DNA of 46,074 nucleotides. Origin: Selenomonadaceae bacterium (lineage in GTDB: Bacteria > Bacillota > Negativicutes > Selenomonadales > Selenomonadaceae). The position numbers and the translations under genes are program-made. Position 1 is the stretch's first letter. Each line of letters opens with the position of its first letter. Shown piece by piece: positions 35,943-44,256 of this stretch. Below the pieces are notes generated by a model that saw only the letters and a list, made by a program, of their open reading frames with translations, searched no databases and had not been told where the DNA came from. Where the stretch lies: assembly GCA_017554235.1 (NCBI GenBank), contig JAFZIV010000005.1:1-46074 (forward strand), written 5' to 3'.

Positions 35943-38360
35943 TTAAACTTTGTAGTCAACGCCGTCCGTCGAAAGATTTTCATTAACGGGCGTCAATGAG
36001 TCAAGTTCTTCTTCGACTGCTCCTAAATCAATCGTGCCACGATGATTACGTTGCTGTTGATTCTGTTGCCAAGCTTGTTGTCCTTGACCGTTCAATAAAC
36101 CGTCTTCACTAAGCCCTGCGTAAACTTCCACGTCGTCAACCTTAATGCCTTGATCGTTAAGTTCCTGCTTAAGTTGGACGAGAGAATTTTCAATGATTGC
36201 GCGAACCTGCGCGTTATCGCTATAAAAACTTGCCGTAATTGCTCCGCTTGTCCCGACTGAAACTTTCAAAGTCAATTCGCCGAGATGTTCCGGCTTAAGA
36301 TTGATAACCATTTCTGTATTCGTCGCTGAACGAATCATACGCGCTTGCTCGACAATCTGCGCGGGAACGTTAAAATCTTCACGCGGAACTTGTGGAATAT
36401 CAGGAGTTTGTACCTGCGCGGTAGGTTGATTATTCTGCGGATGATTTATCGCCGCCACCACATTGCCCGCAAAATTTTCTGCACCTTCAGGTTGAGTATT
36501 AATTTCCGATGCAATTTCAGAAGTCACCGGCGTAAAATTCTGTTGAAAATTATTTTGCGGCTGATTCTGTTCAAATTGTTGCGAAAAATCTTGCGTTGGC
36601 ATTACGGGCATTGATTCTGAAAGATTATTTTCAACTTGCACATTAACTCCAAGCAAATCGCTCATTGCCTGCTGATTAACATTTTTAGAATCAATCTGTG
36701 GTTGCAAAGAATTTATCTGCGGATTAATTTGCGCACCGAATTGCTGTTGCTGAACCTGCGGCTGTGCTTGCAAAGTCGGTTGAAAATCAGATTGAGGTTG
36801 CAAAGGATTTTGATTCAGTGTAGGTTGAAAATCAGTTTGAGGTTGCAAGTGATTCTGATTTAAAGTCGGTTGAAAATCAGATTGAGGTTGCAACGGATTT
36901 TGATTTAAAGTCGGTTGAAAATCAGTTTGAGGTTGCAAGGGATTCTGATTCATCATCGGTTGAAAATCAGTTTGAGGTTGCAAAGGATTTTGATTCATCA
37001 TCGGTTGAAAATCAGTTTGAGGTTGCAAAGGATTTTGATTCATCATCGGTTGAAAATCAGTTTGAGGTTGCAAGGGATTCTGATTCATCATCGGTTGCAA
37101 ATCAGTTGGAGATTGCAAAGGATTCTGATTCAGTGTAGGTTGAAAATCTGCTTGAGTTTGCAAAGGATTTTGATTCAGTGTAGGTTGAAAATCAGTTTGA
37201 GGTTGCAAAGGATTCTGATTCAGTGTAGGTTGAAAATCAATTTGAGATTGCAAAGGATTCTGATTTAAAGTCGGTTGAAAATCAGTTTGAGGTTGCAAGG
37301 GATTCTGATTCAGTGTAGGCTGAAAATCAGATTGAGGTTGCAAAGGATTCTGATTCAGTGTAGGCTGAAAATCAGATTGAGGTTGCAACGAATTTTGATT
37401 TTCAAGCGGCGTTGAAGGAATATTTAAAGGACGCGGATTAAATTGCGGCTGAATTGTAACAGGTTGGCTTTGTAACGTTTGATTTGATTGCGGCGAAAGA
37501 TTTTGCAGATTTAAATTTTGTGCCGAATCATTTTCCGCTGTCGGACTTTGCCACGTCTTACCGCTCAAAAAGTCTAACATTGCCTGCGCCTTATTATCAC
37601 GTGCTTGCGGCATAATCGACATTAAATTATTTGTCTCAACCGCAACAGGCGTATCCTTAACCGCCAAAAGACTTTCCGTATTCGACGCAAAATAAAATGC
37701 CATATCAGCAGAAGTTGCCAACACGGGAGTTTTATCTTCAATATCTTCAACGTTATCAATATTTTCTCCGCGCAGATTATTAGAAATTGTCGGCGTAGAA
37801 TTTTCCGTAACTTCTTGCTGAATATTATTGACAGGATTAAGCGTAACTTCCTTAGAAAATTTCGGAACATCCTGCGGCGAAGAAACTATTTCGACTTCTA
37901 CATTTTGTAAAATATCTTGCGACTTGTCATCAGCAATTAAAGCTTGAGTGTGTAACGTTGAAGTTGAATTAATCTTTTCGACAACATCTTCAGCGACTGG
38001 TTGAGCATTTTCATTTTGTTGTGAATTTTGCTGTTTAGGCGCGTCCTGCTTTTGATTATTCTTTCCGTGAGAGGATGCCTTAGGCAATGAGTCTACGGAT
38101 TCTGATTCAACACTTTCAGCGACGGCTTGCATTTCATCAGATTGTTGCGAAGGTTGAGTAACCTGTGCGTTAGCCTTATCGAGTGCCGAGCCGAAATTAT
38201 TTTTTTGACTCCGCGAAGAAGAATTTCTTAAACTCTGTCTTGAATTTTTAGCGTCGGAAGGTGCACGAGTTGTGCGTAAAGAATTTTGTGTACGTGATGT
38301 TGAATTTGTTGCCGTAGACCTGTTGGCTATAGACATCAAATTTGCATTTGCGTTTGCCAT
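35943..38360 (-). CDS. fliK: Flagellar hook-length control protein FliK with a long repeat region
   Basis: 805 residues, much longer than usual FliK (about 400-500). The N-terminal ~330 residues are Ser/Asn/Gln-rich and low complexity, then fourteen 15-residue repeats occupy the centre. The conserved C-terminal export-switch domain follows (MVINLKPEHLGELTLKVSV, then LKQELNDQGIKVDDVEVYAG). FliK measures hook length and switches export specificity. The repeats lie in the stretch that serves as the ruler in other bacteria. ATG behind GAAAGGAG. Confidence 0.92.
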   Translation of the reverse strand: MANANANLMSIANRSTATNSTSRTQNSLRTTRAPSDAKNSRQSLRNSSSRSQKNNFGSALDKANAQVTQPSQQSDEMQAVAESVESESVDSLPKASSHGKNNQKQDAPKQQNSQQNENAQPVAEDVVEKINSTSTLHTQALIADDKSQDILQNVEVEIVSSPQDVPKFSKEVTLNPVNNIQQEVTENSTPTISNNLRGENIDNVEDIEDKTPVLATSADMAFYFASNTESLLAVKDTPVAVETNNLMSIMPQARDNKAQAMLDFLSGKTWQSPTAENDSAQNLNLQNLSPQSNQTLQSQPVTIQPQFNPRPLNIPSTPLENQNSLQPQSDFQPTLNQNPLQPQSDFQPTLNQNPLQPQTDFQPTLNQNPLQSQIDFQPTLNQNPLQPQTDFQPTLNQNPLQTQADFQPTLNQNPLQSPTDLQPMMNQNPLQPQTDFQPMMNQNPLQPQTDFQPMMNQNPLQPQTDFQPMMNQNPLQPQTDFQPTLNQNPLQPQSDFQPTLNQNHLQPQTDFQPTLNQNPLQPQSDFQPTLQAQPQVQQQQFGAQINPQINSLQPQIDSKNVNQQAMSDLLGVNVQVENNLSESMPVMPTQDFSQQFEQNQPQNNFQQNFTPVTSEIASEINTQPEGAENFAGNVVAAINHPQNNQPTAQVQTPDIPQVPREDFNVPAQIVEQARMIRSATNTEMVINLKPEHLGELTLKVSVGTSGAITASFYSDNAQVRAIIENSLVQLKQELNDQGIKVDDVEVYAGLSEDGLLNGQGQQAWQQNQQQRNHRGTIDLGAVEEELDSLTPVNENLSTDGVDYKV
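36765..37394 (-). repeat. Fourteen tandem 45-bp (15-aa) repeats in fliK
   Basis: Fourteen units of type NPLQPQTDFQPTLNQ run without gaps. Units 8-10 share MMNQ in place of TLNQ, showing local duplication. The array is entirely in frame with fliK. Confidence 0.9.
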
Positions 38361-38418
38361 AATTATGACGCTCCTTTCTCAAAAAATAGTATCGATATTT
38401 TAGCATAAGCGATTAAAT

Positions 38419-38434
38419 TTTTCTACGTAGAAAA
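38419..38434. promoter_or_regulatory. Perfect 16-bp palindrome between divergent fliK and MATE genes
   Basis: TTTTCTACGTAGAAAA is a perfect palindrome in the 143-bp divergent intergenic region, close to the -35 box of the MATE promoter. It is a candidate operator; no regulator is identified. Confidence 0.4.
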
Positions 38435-38443
38435 TATCTAAAC

Positions 38444-38471
38444 TTGAATTATATTTTTTATATGTTACAAT
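38444..38471 (+). promoter_or_regulatory. Promoter of the MATE transporter gene
   Basis: TTGAAT (38444-38449) and TACAAT (38466-38471) are 16 bp apart, 33 bp upstream of the TTG start at 38504. Confidence 0.45.
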
Positions 38472-38503
38472 GCCACAAATATCAGAATTGGGAGTAGAAT
38501 TTT

Positions 38504-39829
38504 TTGATAAAACTTTCGGATCACTTTGACTATAAAAGATTACTTCGCTTTACTGCGCCGTCAATCGGAATGCTCATCTTTATGTCGATATACAGCGTAG
38601 TCGACGGCTTTTTCGTTTCAAACTTCGTGGGGACAATACCTTTTGCCGCGATAAATTTTGTAATGCCGGCTTTAATGCTGATGAACTTCATAGGATTTTT
38701 ATTCGGCACGGGCGGCGGCGCGTTAATCGCAAAGACAATCGGCGAAGGCAATCGCGTCAAGGCAAATCAAATTTTTTCGATGCTCGTTTACTTGTCATTT
38801 TTTTTAGGAATTTTATTTGCGATTTTTGGAATAATTTATATTGGTGAGGTTGCAAAAATTTTAGGCGCGACGGGAGAATTTCTTGAACAAAGCATAACTT
38901 ACGGGCAAATTGCACTTTTAGCGTTGCCAATGAGTATTTTGCAGTGTGAGTTTCAATGTTTAGCGTCGACGGCAGAAAAACCTAAGCTTGGCTTTTACGT
39001 GACTGTTGCAACGGGTTTAACGAATATTTTTTTGGACGCACTCTTCATAATAACTTTTGGCTGGGGAATTGAAGGTGCGGCGATTGCAACGGCAGTAAGT
39101 GAAGCCATTGGCGGAATTTTGCCGCTGATATATTTCAGTCGTGAAAATTCAAGTTTACTTCGCTTGACGAAAACAAAATTTGACGGCAGAGCATTAATTC
39201 AAACTTGCTCGAACGGTATATCAGAATTACTTTCAAGTATTTCAATGTCAATCATCGGAATGCTTTACAACTGGCAACTTTTAAAATATGCAGGCTCGGA
39301 CGGAGTTGCCGCCTTCGGAATTTTGATATATGCCGCCTTCATTTTTGAAGCAATTTTTATAGGATATTCTATGGGCGTGTCGCCTATAATCAGCTTTAAT
39401 TATGGTGCGAAAAATTATTCAGAATTGAAAAACGTGTTTAAAAAAAGTCTGTTTCTGATTGGAGCATTTGCCGTTATAATGTTTATCAGCGCAGAAAGTT
39501 TAGCGCGTCCGATTGCAAAAATTTTTGTTGAATCAGACGCAAAATTATTGGAAATGACAGTACACGCATTTAGAATTTGTTCATTTGCGTTTTTAATTGA
39601 AGGTTTTACAATGTTTATCTCGTCATTTTTTACGGCACTTAACAACGGATTTATTTCCGCGTTAATTTCAGGACTGCGGACGTTAGTGTTTGAAGTTGGC
39701 GCGGTTTTAATCTTCCCGATTATATGGGGACTTGACGGCGTATGGTTTTCAATGGTCGGCGCGGAGATTATGTCTGTTATTCTTTCCGTCATAATGTTGC
39801 TGATTTATCGCCGCCGTTACAATTATTAA
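38504..39829 (+). CDS. MATE-family multidrug/solute exporter
   Basis: 441 residues from TTG 38504, behind GGGAGTAG. It is hydrophobic throughout with about twelve membrane segments and begins like MATE proteins (RFTAPSIGMLIFMSIYSVVD). The GTGGGALIAKTIGEGNRVKA segment matches the first loop of the family. Such proteins export drugs or metabolites in exchange for Na+ or H+. Monocistronic; a terminator follows. Confidence 0.9.
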   Translation: MIKLSDHFDYKRLLRFTAPSIGMLIFMSIYSVVDGFFVSNFVGTIPFAAINFVMPALMLMNFIGFLFGTGGGALIAKTIGEGNRVKANQIFSMLVYLSFFLGILFAIFGIIYIGEVAKILGATGEFLEQSITYGQIALLALPMSILQCEFQCLASTAEKPKLGFYVTVATGLTNIFLDALFIITFGWGIEGAAIATAVSEAIGGILPLIYFSRENSSLLRLTKTKFDGRALIQTCSNGISELLSSISMSIIGMLYNWQLLKYAGSDGVAAFGILIYAAFIFEAIFIGYSMGVSPIISFNYGAKNYSELKNVFKKSLFLIGAFAVIMFISAESLARPIAKIFVESDAKLLEMTVHAFRICSFAFLIEGFTMFISSFFTALNNGFISALISGLRTLVFEVGAVLIFPIIWGLDGVWFSMVGAEIMSVILSVIMLLIYRRRYNY

Positions 39830-39858
39830 ATCTCTTCGATAAATTTTAGACAATTTAA

Positions 39859-39905
39859 AAGCGTCGATAGGTAAATTTCAAGCCATATCGACGCTTATTT
39901 TTTTT
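39859..39905. terminator. Bidirectional terminator between MATE and exodeoxyribonuclease genes
   Basis: AAGCGTCGATA (39859-39869) and TATCGACGCTT (39886-39896) form a perfect 11-bp stem followed by a T run, between converging genes. Confidence 0.8.
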
Positions 39906-40653
39906 AGAAAATTTCTAACGTTACGGGACAATGATCGCTCCCCAAAATTTGCGGCTCAATGGTAGCAACGGAAATTTTTTCGGCAACGCGATTTGATACC
40001 AAAAAATAATCTATACGCCAGCCGATATTTCTTGCACGCGAATTTGAAAAGTAAGACCACCAAGTATACGCGTCCGCTTTATCAGGATACAAATATCTGA
40101 AAGTGTCAGTAAATCCCGCATTTAAGAGTTCCTCAAATTTTCCGCGTTCCTCATCAGTAAAACCTGCGTTACGGTGATTCGTGTCTGGATTTTTCAAATC
40201 AATTTCCTTATGCGCAACGTTTAAGTCGCCGCAAAGTATAACGGGCTTGACTAAATCCAAATTTTTCAGATATTCGCGGAAATCATTTTCCCATTGCATA
40301 CGGTAATCAAGACGTTCAAGCTTACGGGAATTGGGGACATAAACGTTGACGAAATAAAAATCCGAAAATCCCAGCGTGATGACGCGTCCTTCGTTATCAT
40401 GTTCCTCAATGCCTATACCATAGTTGACGGAGCGCGGTTGAATACGCGTAAAAATTGCCGTGCCGGAATAACCTTTTTTCTGCGCGCTGTTCCAATATTG
40501 CGAATAGCCGTCAAAATCTATGATGGCTTGTCCCTCGTGCATTTTAGTTTCCTGTATCGCAAAAATATCCGCGTCAAAATTTTTGAAAGTCTCGACGAAA
40601 TTTTTTTTAAGACAGGCACGCAATCCGTTTACATTCCACGATACAAATTTCAC
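39904..40653 (-). CDS. xth: Exodeoxyribonuclease III (AP endonuclease)
   Basis: 249 residues from GTG 40653 behind GGGAGGTG. All family motifs are present: FVSWNVNGLRACLKKNF, AIQETKMHEG, CGDLNVAHKEIDLKNP, WRIDYFLVSNRV and GSDHCPVTLEIF at the end. It cleaves DNA at abasic sites in base excision repair and degrades 3' ends. Confidence 0.95.
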   Translation of the reverse strand: MKFVSWNVNGLRACLKKNFVETFKNFDADIFAIQETKMHEGQAIIDFDGYSQYWNSAQKKGYSGTAIFTRIQPRSVNYGIGIEEHDNEGRVITLGFSDFYFVNVYVPNSRKLERLDYRMQWENDFREYLKNLDLVKPVILCGDLNVAHKEIDLKNPDTNHRNAGFTDEERGKFEELLNAGFTDTFRYLYPDKADAYTWWSYFSNSRARNIGWRIDYFLVSNRVAEKISVATIEPQILGSDHCPVTLEIF

Positions 40654-40693
40654 AATTTCACCTCCCGTTTACGCTGATGAAAATTTTTGTCAG

Positions 40694-41869
40694 TTATTTT
40701 CCAAGATAAGCTTTAAGTTTAGCGTAGTTGGAATTTACAATGTTATTAGTCGTATTAATTTTAGTGGCAATTTCCAAATCCTTCAACGCTTCATCATACA
40801 ATCCCATTTTGAAATGGGCAACGGCAATTTCGTTCTGCGCGTCGGCGAAACGGTTTTCAATCTGCAGTGTACGCTTAAAATCTTTAATCGCTCCATCAAA
40901 ATCGTTTTTCATAAGTTTCAATCTGCCGCGATTATAATAACCCGTCTCAAAACCTTCTTTGAATTGTAAAAGTCTGTCATAGGTAGCAATCGCCGCGTCA
41001 AGTTTACCGTTTTTCTCTTGCGCTAAAGCTAAATCCCAAAGTGCGTCAGCATTATAGGGGAGAATGTCAACGGCAGCTTGAAATTCTTCTTCAGCCTTCA
41101 CAAAATCTTTGTTACCGTAATAAATCAGACCGCTACGAACTAAATTTGCCGCTCTTTCTTCCGGCGTATCACCTTCACGATTAATTTGTACAGTTGCGCC
41201 GCTTGAATACATTGCTTGAGCCTGTTGCCACAAAGCTAAAATATCTTGTCCGTAATTATGTCCCGGCGATGCCCATACGCCATTTAAGCCCGTCCATGTG
41301 TGAATATTTCCGTAAACGTCGCGGCGATTGTTTACAATGTGATCATAACGCGGGTCAACATTTTCAAGTTTAGTGGGACGAGTTGAAGTGTAAACTAAAA
41401 GGTGTTGGATATGAGCACGAGCACCAATTTGCGGCGTTGCAAAATAACCACCTTTTACGCCGCCGCCGGTTGTACCGAGTCCGCAATAATTATTTTGATC
41501 CGGCGTAACGTCGCCGCCGTAATTCCAAGTTCCCGTTTCCTTAATCGCTTGACAAAGTGCAATATCAGGACGAATACCTTCAACCGCGCCTTCCTCGTAG
41601 TAATAACGCACAAGGTCTTCAACACTGCAATTAATTTTTGGATTAGGATTGCGCAGAAGTATAAATTTTACCATTTGCTCCTGCGTCGCTACGGGTTCAC
41701 CAAAAATCGTAATGTCGTTGGGATTTTCGCGCAGAATGATTTTTGGAATATCCTTCGCTCCGGCGTCCTCAAGCTGAAATTCGTTGGAGTTTACAGCCTC
41801 CGTGTTTTTACAGCCGATAGCCACGATTACAAACAGAATCGTAAACACTAATTTAAAAAATTTTTTCAT
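40694..41869 (-). CDS. Lipoprotein with glucosaminidase domain and TPR repeats
   Basis: 391 residues. A lipoprotein signal (MKKFFKLVFTILFVIVAIGC) puts the lipidated cysteine at 20. Residues ~60-220 resemble a bacterial glucosaminidase/lysozyme-like domain (IALCQAIKETGTWNYGGDVT, NNYCGLGTTGGGVKGGYF) with a catalytic glutamate expected in KETGTW. From ~235 on are several TPR repeats (AEEEFQAAVDILPYNADALW; YYNRGRLKLMKNDFDGAIKD). Likely a membrane-anchored cell-wall hydrolase whose TPRs recruit partners. Upstream promoter TTGACA/TTTAAT. Confidence 0.85.
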   Translation of the reverse strand: MKKFFKLVFTILFVIVAIGCKNTEAVNSNEFQLEDAGAKDIPKIILRENPNDITIFGEPVATQEQMVKFILLRNPNPKINCSVEDLVRYYYEEGAVEGIRPDIALCQAIKETGTWNYGGDVTPDQNNYCGLGTTGGGVKGGYFATPQIGARAHIQHLLVYTSTRPTKLENVDPRYDHIVNNRRDVYGNIHTWTGLNGVWASPGHNYGQDILALWQQAQAMYSSGATVQINREGDTPEERAANLVRSGLIYYGNKDFVKAEEEFQAAVDILPYNADALWDLALAQEKNGKLDAAIATYDRLLQFKEGFETGYYNRGRLKLMKNDFDGAIKDFKRTLQIENRFADAQNEIAVAHFKMGLYDEALKDLEIATKINTTNNIVNSNYAKLKAYLGK

Positions 41870-41917
41870 CCTTAAACCTCCAATTCTTTAAAGGAAAAAT
41901 TTTTTTAGCATAGAAGT

Positions 41918-41946
41918 ATTAAAAAATAAATTTATGAATCTGTCAA
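41918..41946 (-). promoter_or_regulatory. Promoter of the glucosaminidase lipoprotein gene
   Basis: On the minus strand TTGACA (41941-41946) and TTTAAT (41918-41923) are 17 bp apart, about 50 bp upstream of the ATG at 41869. Confidence 0.5.
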
Positions 41947-41967
41947 CAGTTGAAAGGAGTTGTTTTT

Positions 41968-42429
41968 ATGAAAATTGCAATGGCAAATGATCACGCCGGT
42001 ACGCAACTTAAATACGAGATTAAAAAGTATCTTGAAAGTCAAGGTCACGAAGTAAAAGATTTCGGAACTTACGATGAGGAAGGTTGCGACCTTTCAGATT
42101 TTGTATATCCTGCGGCGTTGGCGGTTGCTAAAGGCGAATGCGATCGCGGAATTTTTGTTGACGGCGTAGGTTACGGCAGTGCGTTGATTGCCAACAAAAT
42201 TTATGGAATTTATGCCGCTGTTTGTCAAGACCCGTTCTGCGCTCAACTCTCACGCGAACATACCGATTCCAACGTTTTGTGTATTGGCGGAAAAATCATT
42301 GGCGGAGCTATCGCTATGGAAATTGTCAAAACGTGGATGAAGACTGAACCGTTGACTGCTGAAAAATATCGTCGCCGCGTTCAAAAAGTTGCTGACATTA
42401 ACAATAAACATTGCGTTCCCGTCAAATAA
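41968..42429 (+). CDS. RpiB/LacA/LacB-family sugar-phosphate isomerase with Asp in place of the catalytic Cys
   Basis: 153 residues from ATG 41968 behind GAAAGGAG; the frame extends six codons upstream but with no site. The family fold is clear: MKIAMANDHAGTQLKYEIKK with the substrate-binding Asp-His, GIYAAVCQDPFCAQLSREHT and DSNVLCIGGKIIG. The segment GIFVDGVGYGSALIANK aligns with ribose-5-phosphate isomerase B GILICGTGxGxSIAANK, putting Asp where the catalytic base Cys usually sits and GVG for GTG. The enzyme may use the Asp, act on another sugar phosphate or be altered in function. Confidence 0.85.
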   Translation: MKIAMANDHAGTQLKYEIKKYLESQGHEVKDFGTYDEEGCDLSDFVYPAALAVAKGECDRGIFVDGVGYGSALIANKIYGIYAAVCQDPFCAQLSREHTDSNVLCIGGKIIGGAIAMEIVKTWMKTEPLTAEKYRRRVQKVADINNKHCVPVK

Positions 42430-42464
42430 CTTTAGCGCAAATTTTAACAGAATATATTTTTATG

Positions 42465-42505
42465 TCAAATTAAAAACGCCGCCGAATTTCGACGGTGTTA
42501 AATTT
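42465..42505 (+). terminator. Terminator after the rpiB-like gene; left copy of a 33-bp direct repeat
   Basis: The 33 bp 42465-42497 include CCGCCG-AATTT-CGACGG (one mismatch) followed by a T-rich stretch. They are identical to 44177-44209. Confidence 0.65.
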
Positions 42506-42518
42506 TTGTGGAGAATTT

Positions 42519-44165
42519 ATGCTTAAAGAAATATTCGACAATGTTCCGATAACTAAAACATTCACTGTTCAGGAAATTAGAGAAATCTTGAATCGTGACT
42601 TTGTAGACTTGATTAACACAAACACTTCCGTTGACCTTACAAAAAATTCAAGCGCATTGACTTCGATTGAAATGGAACAAATCATTTCAGCAGTAAAAAT
42701 CGCTTACCAAAAAATTTTTGAAAGCGACCTTATTGCGCAGAATGCCAAGAACATTATATCCAATTCGTTATTTTGTAGACTTTTGGAGTTATTAATAAAT
42801 TCCACTACGCCAGAACTTTTTTTCATCAAGATTCAACAAGCTTTCACGCCCGCGCAAATTGCCTTCGCGGTTTTATTCTTCGCGAATACTCCAAGAAAAT
42901 CCAAATTAGTTTTAAACTTCTTCTACGAACATCGACATATTTTTCCAAAAAAACAAAACAAAATTCATACGATTGCACTTGAGTACTTTCAAATGCAAGC
43001 CGGTGGAATAAGTAGATTTATATCAAAAATTATTCCCATTTATATGCAACTTGGTTACCGCGTGATTCTTTTCACAGAAGAATACAACCCTGATTTAGAA
43101 TATTCGCTTCCTGCTCCGTCTGAACTTTATAAACGTGTAGTACTAAAATCGCGAGGGAAAATTTTTGAACAGTTAACGGAGTTTGAAAAGTACGTTAAAG
43201 ATTACGAGATTGATTTATTCATAAGTCACAAACATTGGGATGAATTAATCCCGGAGTTACATATTTTATTTTTTAAACTTTGTGGAGTAAAGATAGCATT
43301 TCAAATTCATGGATGCATTACAAAACACGCATTTATTTTTCCAAATGCACCAATTGTATTCAAGAATGTAGATTTTTTAGCAACACTTTCAAGGACTTGC
43401 CAAAAATATTGGGAAAATTTTGGTGTTCGTTCATATTATATTCCTAATCCATTTTCATTGGATCAAAAAGAAATTTTCAATGGACGTAATCCTAAGAAAA
43501 AAACTAATACTATTATATTTGTCGGAGTAATTGTCGAGTGGAAAAATCCGTATGCTGTTTTGCCGATTATAAAAGAAGTCCGAAAAGAAATTCCTGACGT
43601 TAAGCTGAAAATTTTGGGCGAAATATACGATACCAAAATCTTTAGGCAAATGAAAAATTTCATAGTAGAAAATCGTCTTGAAGATAACGTGGAATTTTTA
43701 GGAAATCAAAAAAATATGGGACAATTTTATGAAAACGCAGACGTTATGCTAAGTACTTCGACAGCCGAAGGTTGGGGATTAGCTATTGCCGAAAGTAAAT
43801 TTTATGAGTTGCCGCTAGTATTGTACGAATTGCCAGATACGGAACTTTTGCGCGACGGTAAAGGTTATATTGCAGTGCCGCAGGGCGATTTTAAAGCTGC
43901 GGCGCGGACTATCATAAAAATTTTGACAAATACAGAATTTCGTTGCAAATTGTCTGCAGAAGCGCGGGAAAGCATACAACCATTTATCGATTACGACATT
44001 GCGGGAGCATGGCAAAAAATCTTTGATGATTTAGACAATGATGTAGCCGTTCCTCCGCACAGTGTTGAGAATGAAAAAATTCAAACTTTCCTAGTTGAAG
44101 AAATTTGGCAAGAAAAAATAAAAATTCAAGCATTAGCCGCGCAGATTGAACAGCTAAAAAAATAA
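42519..44165 (+). CDS. Glycosyltransferase, GT4-like, with an N-terminal helical extension
   Basis: 548 residues from ATG 42519 (GGAG site upstream; an in-frame GTG at 42495 lies inside the terminator). Residues ~1-145 are a helical, unrecognised extension. Then comes a GT-B glycosyltransferase: an N-lobe motif QAGGISRFISKIIPIYMQLG and a C-lobe with FVGVIVEWKNPYAVLP and the EGWGLAIAESKFYELPLVLY donor-site region (Glu spacing as in retaining GT4 enzymes). The C-terminus is a short coiled coil. Substrate unknown; probably surface glycan synthesis. It lies alone between two identical terminator repeats. Confidence 0.85.
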   Translation: MLKEIFDNVPITKTFTVQEIREILNRDFVDLINTNTSVDLTKNSSALTSIEMEQIISAVKIAYQKIFESDLIAQNAKNIISNSLFCRLLELLINSTTPELFFIKIQQAFTPAQIAFAVLFFANTPRKSKLVLNFFYEHRHIFPKKQNKIHTIALEYFQMQAGGISRFISKIIPIYMQLGYRVILFTEEYNPDLEYSLPAPSELYKRVVLKSRGKIFEQLTEFEKYVKDYEIDLFISHKHWDELIPELHILFFKLCGVKIAFQIHGCITKHAFIFPNAPIVFKNVDFLATLSRTCQKYWENFGVRSYYIPNPFSLDQKEIFNGRNPKKKTNTIIFVGVIVEWKNPYAVLPIIKEVRKEIPDVKLKILGEIYDTKIFRQMKNFIVENRLEDNVEFLGNQKNMGQFYENADVMLSTSTAEGWGLAIAESKFYELPLVLYELPDTELLRDGKGYIAVPQGDFKAAARTIIKILTNTEFRCKLSAEARESIQPFIDYDIAGAWQKIFDDLDNDVAVPPHSVENEKIQTFLVEEIWQEKIKIQALAAQIEQLKK

Positions 44166-44176
44166 TCGTTTACTTA

Positions 44177-44216
44177 TCAAATTAAAAACGCCGCCGAATT
44201 TCGACGGTGAATTTTT
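44177..44216 (+). terminator. Terminator after the glycosyltransferase gene; right copy of the 33-bp repeat
   Basis: 44177-44209 is identical to 42465-42497 and is followed by ATTTTTTT. The same hairpin CCGCCG-AATTT-CGACGG is used. Confidence 0.65.
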
Positions 44217-44256
44217 TTGCTGATGATTAAAAAATCTGCGCGGAAAATTTAAAAAG

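Noticed and set aside
36765-37394. CRISPR-like array of 45-bp repeats
   Set aside because: Units are contiguous with no unique spacers, stay in frame and encode part of FliK.
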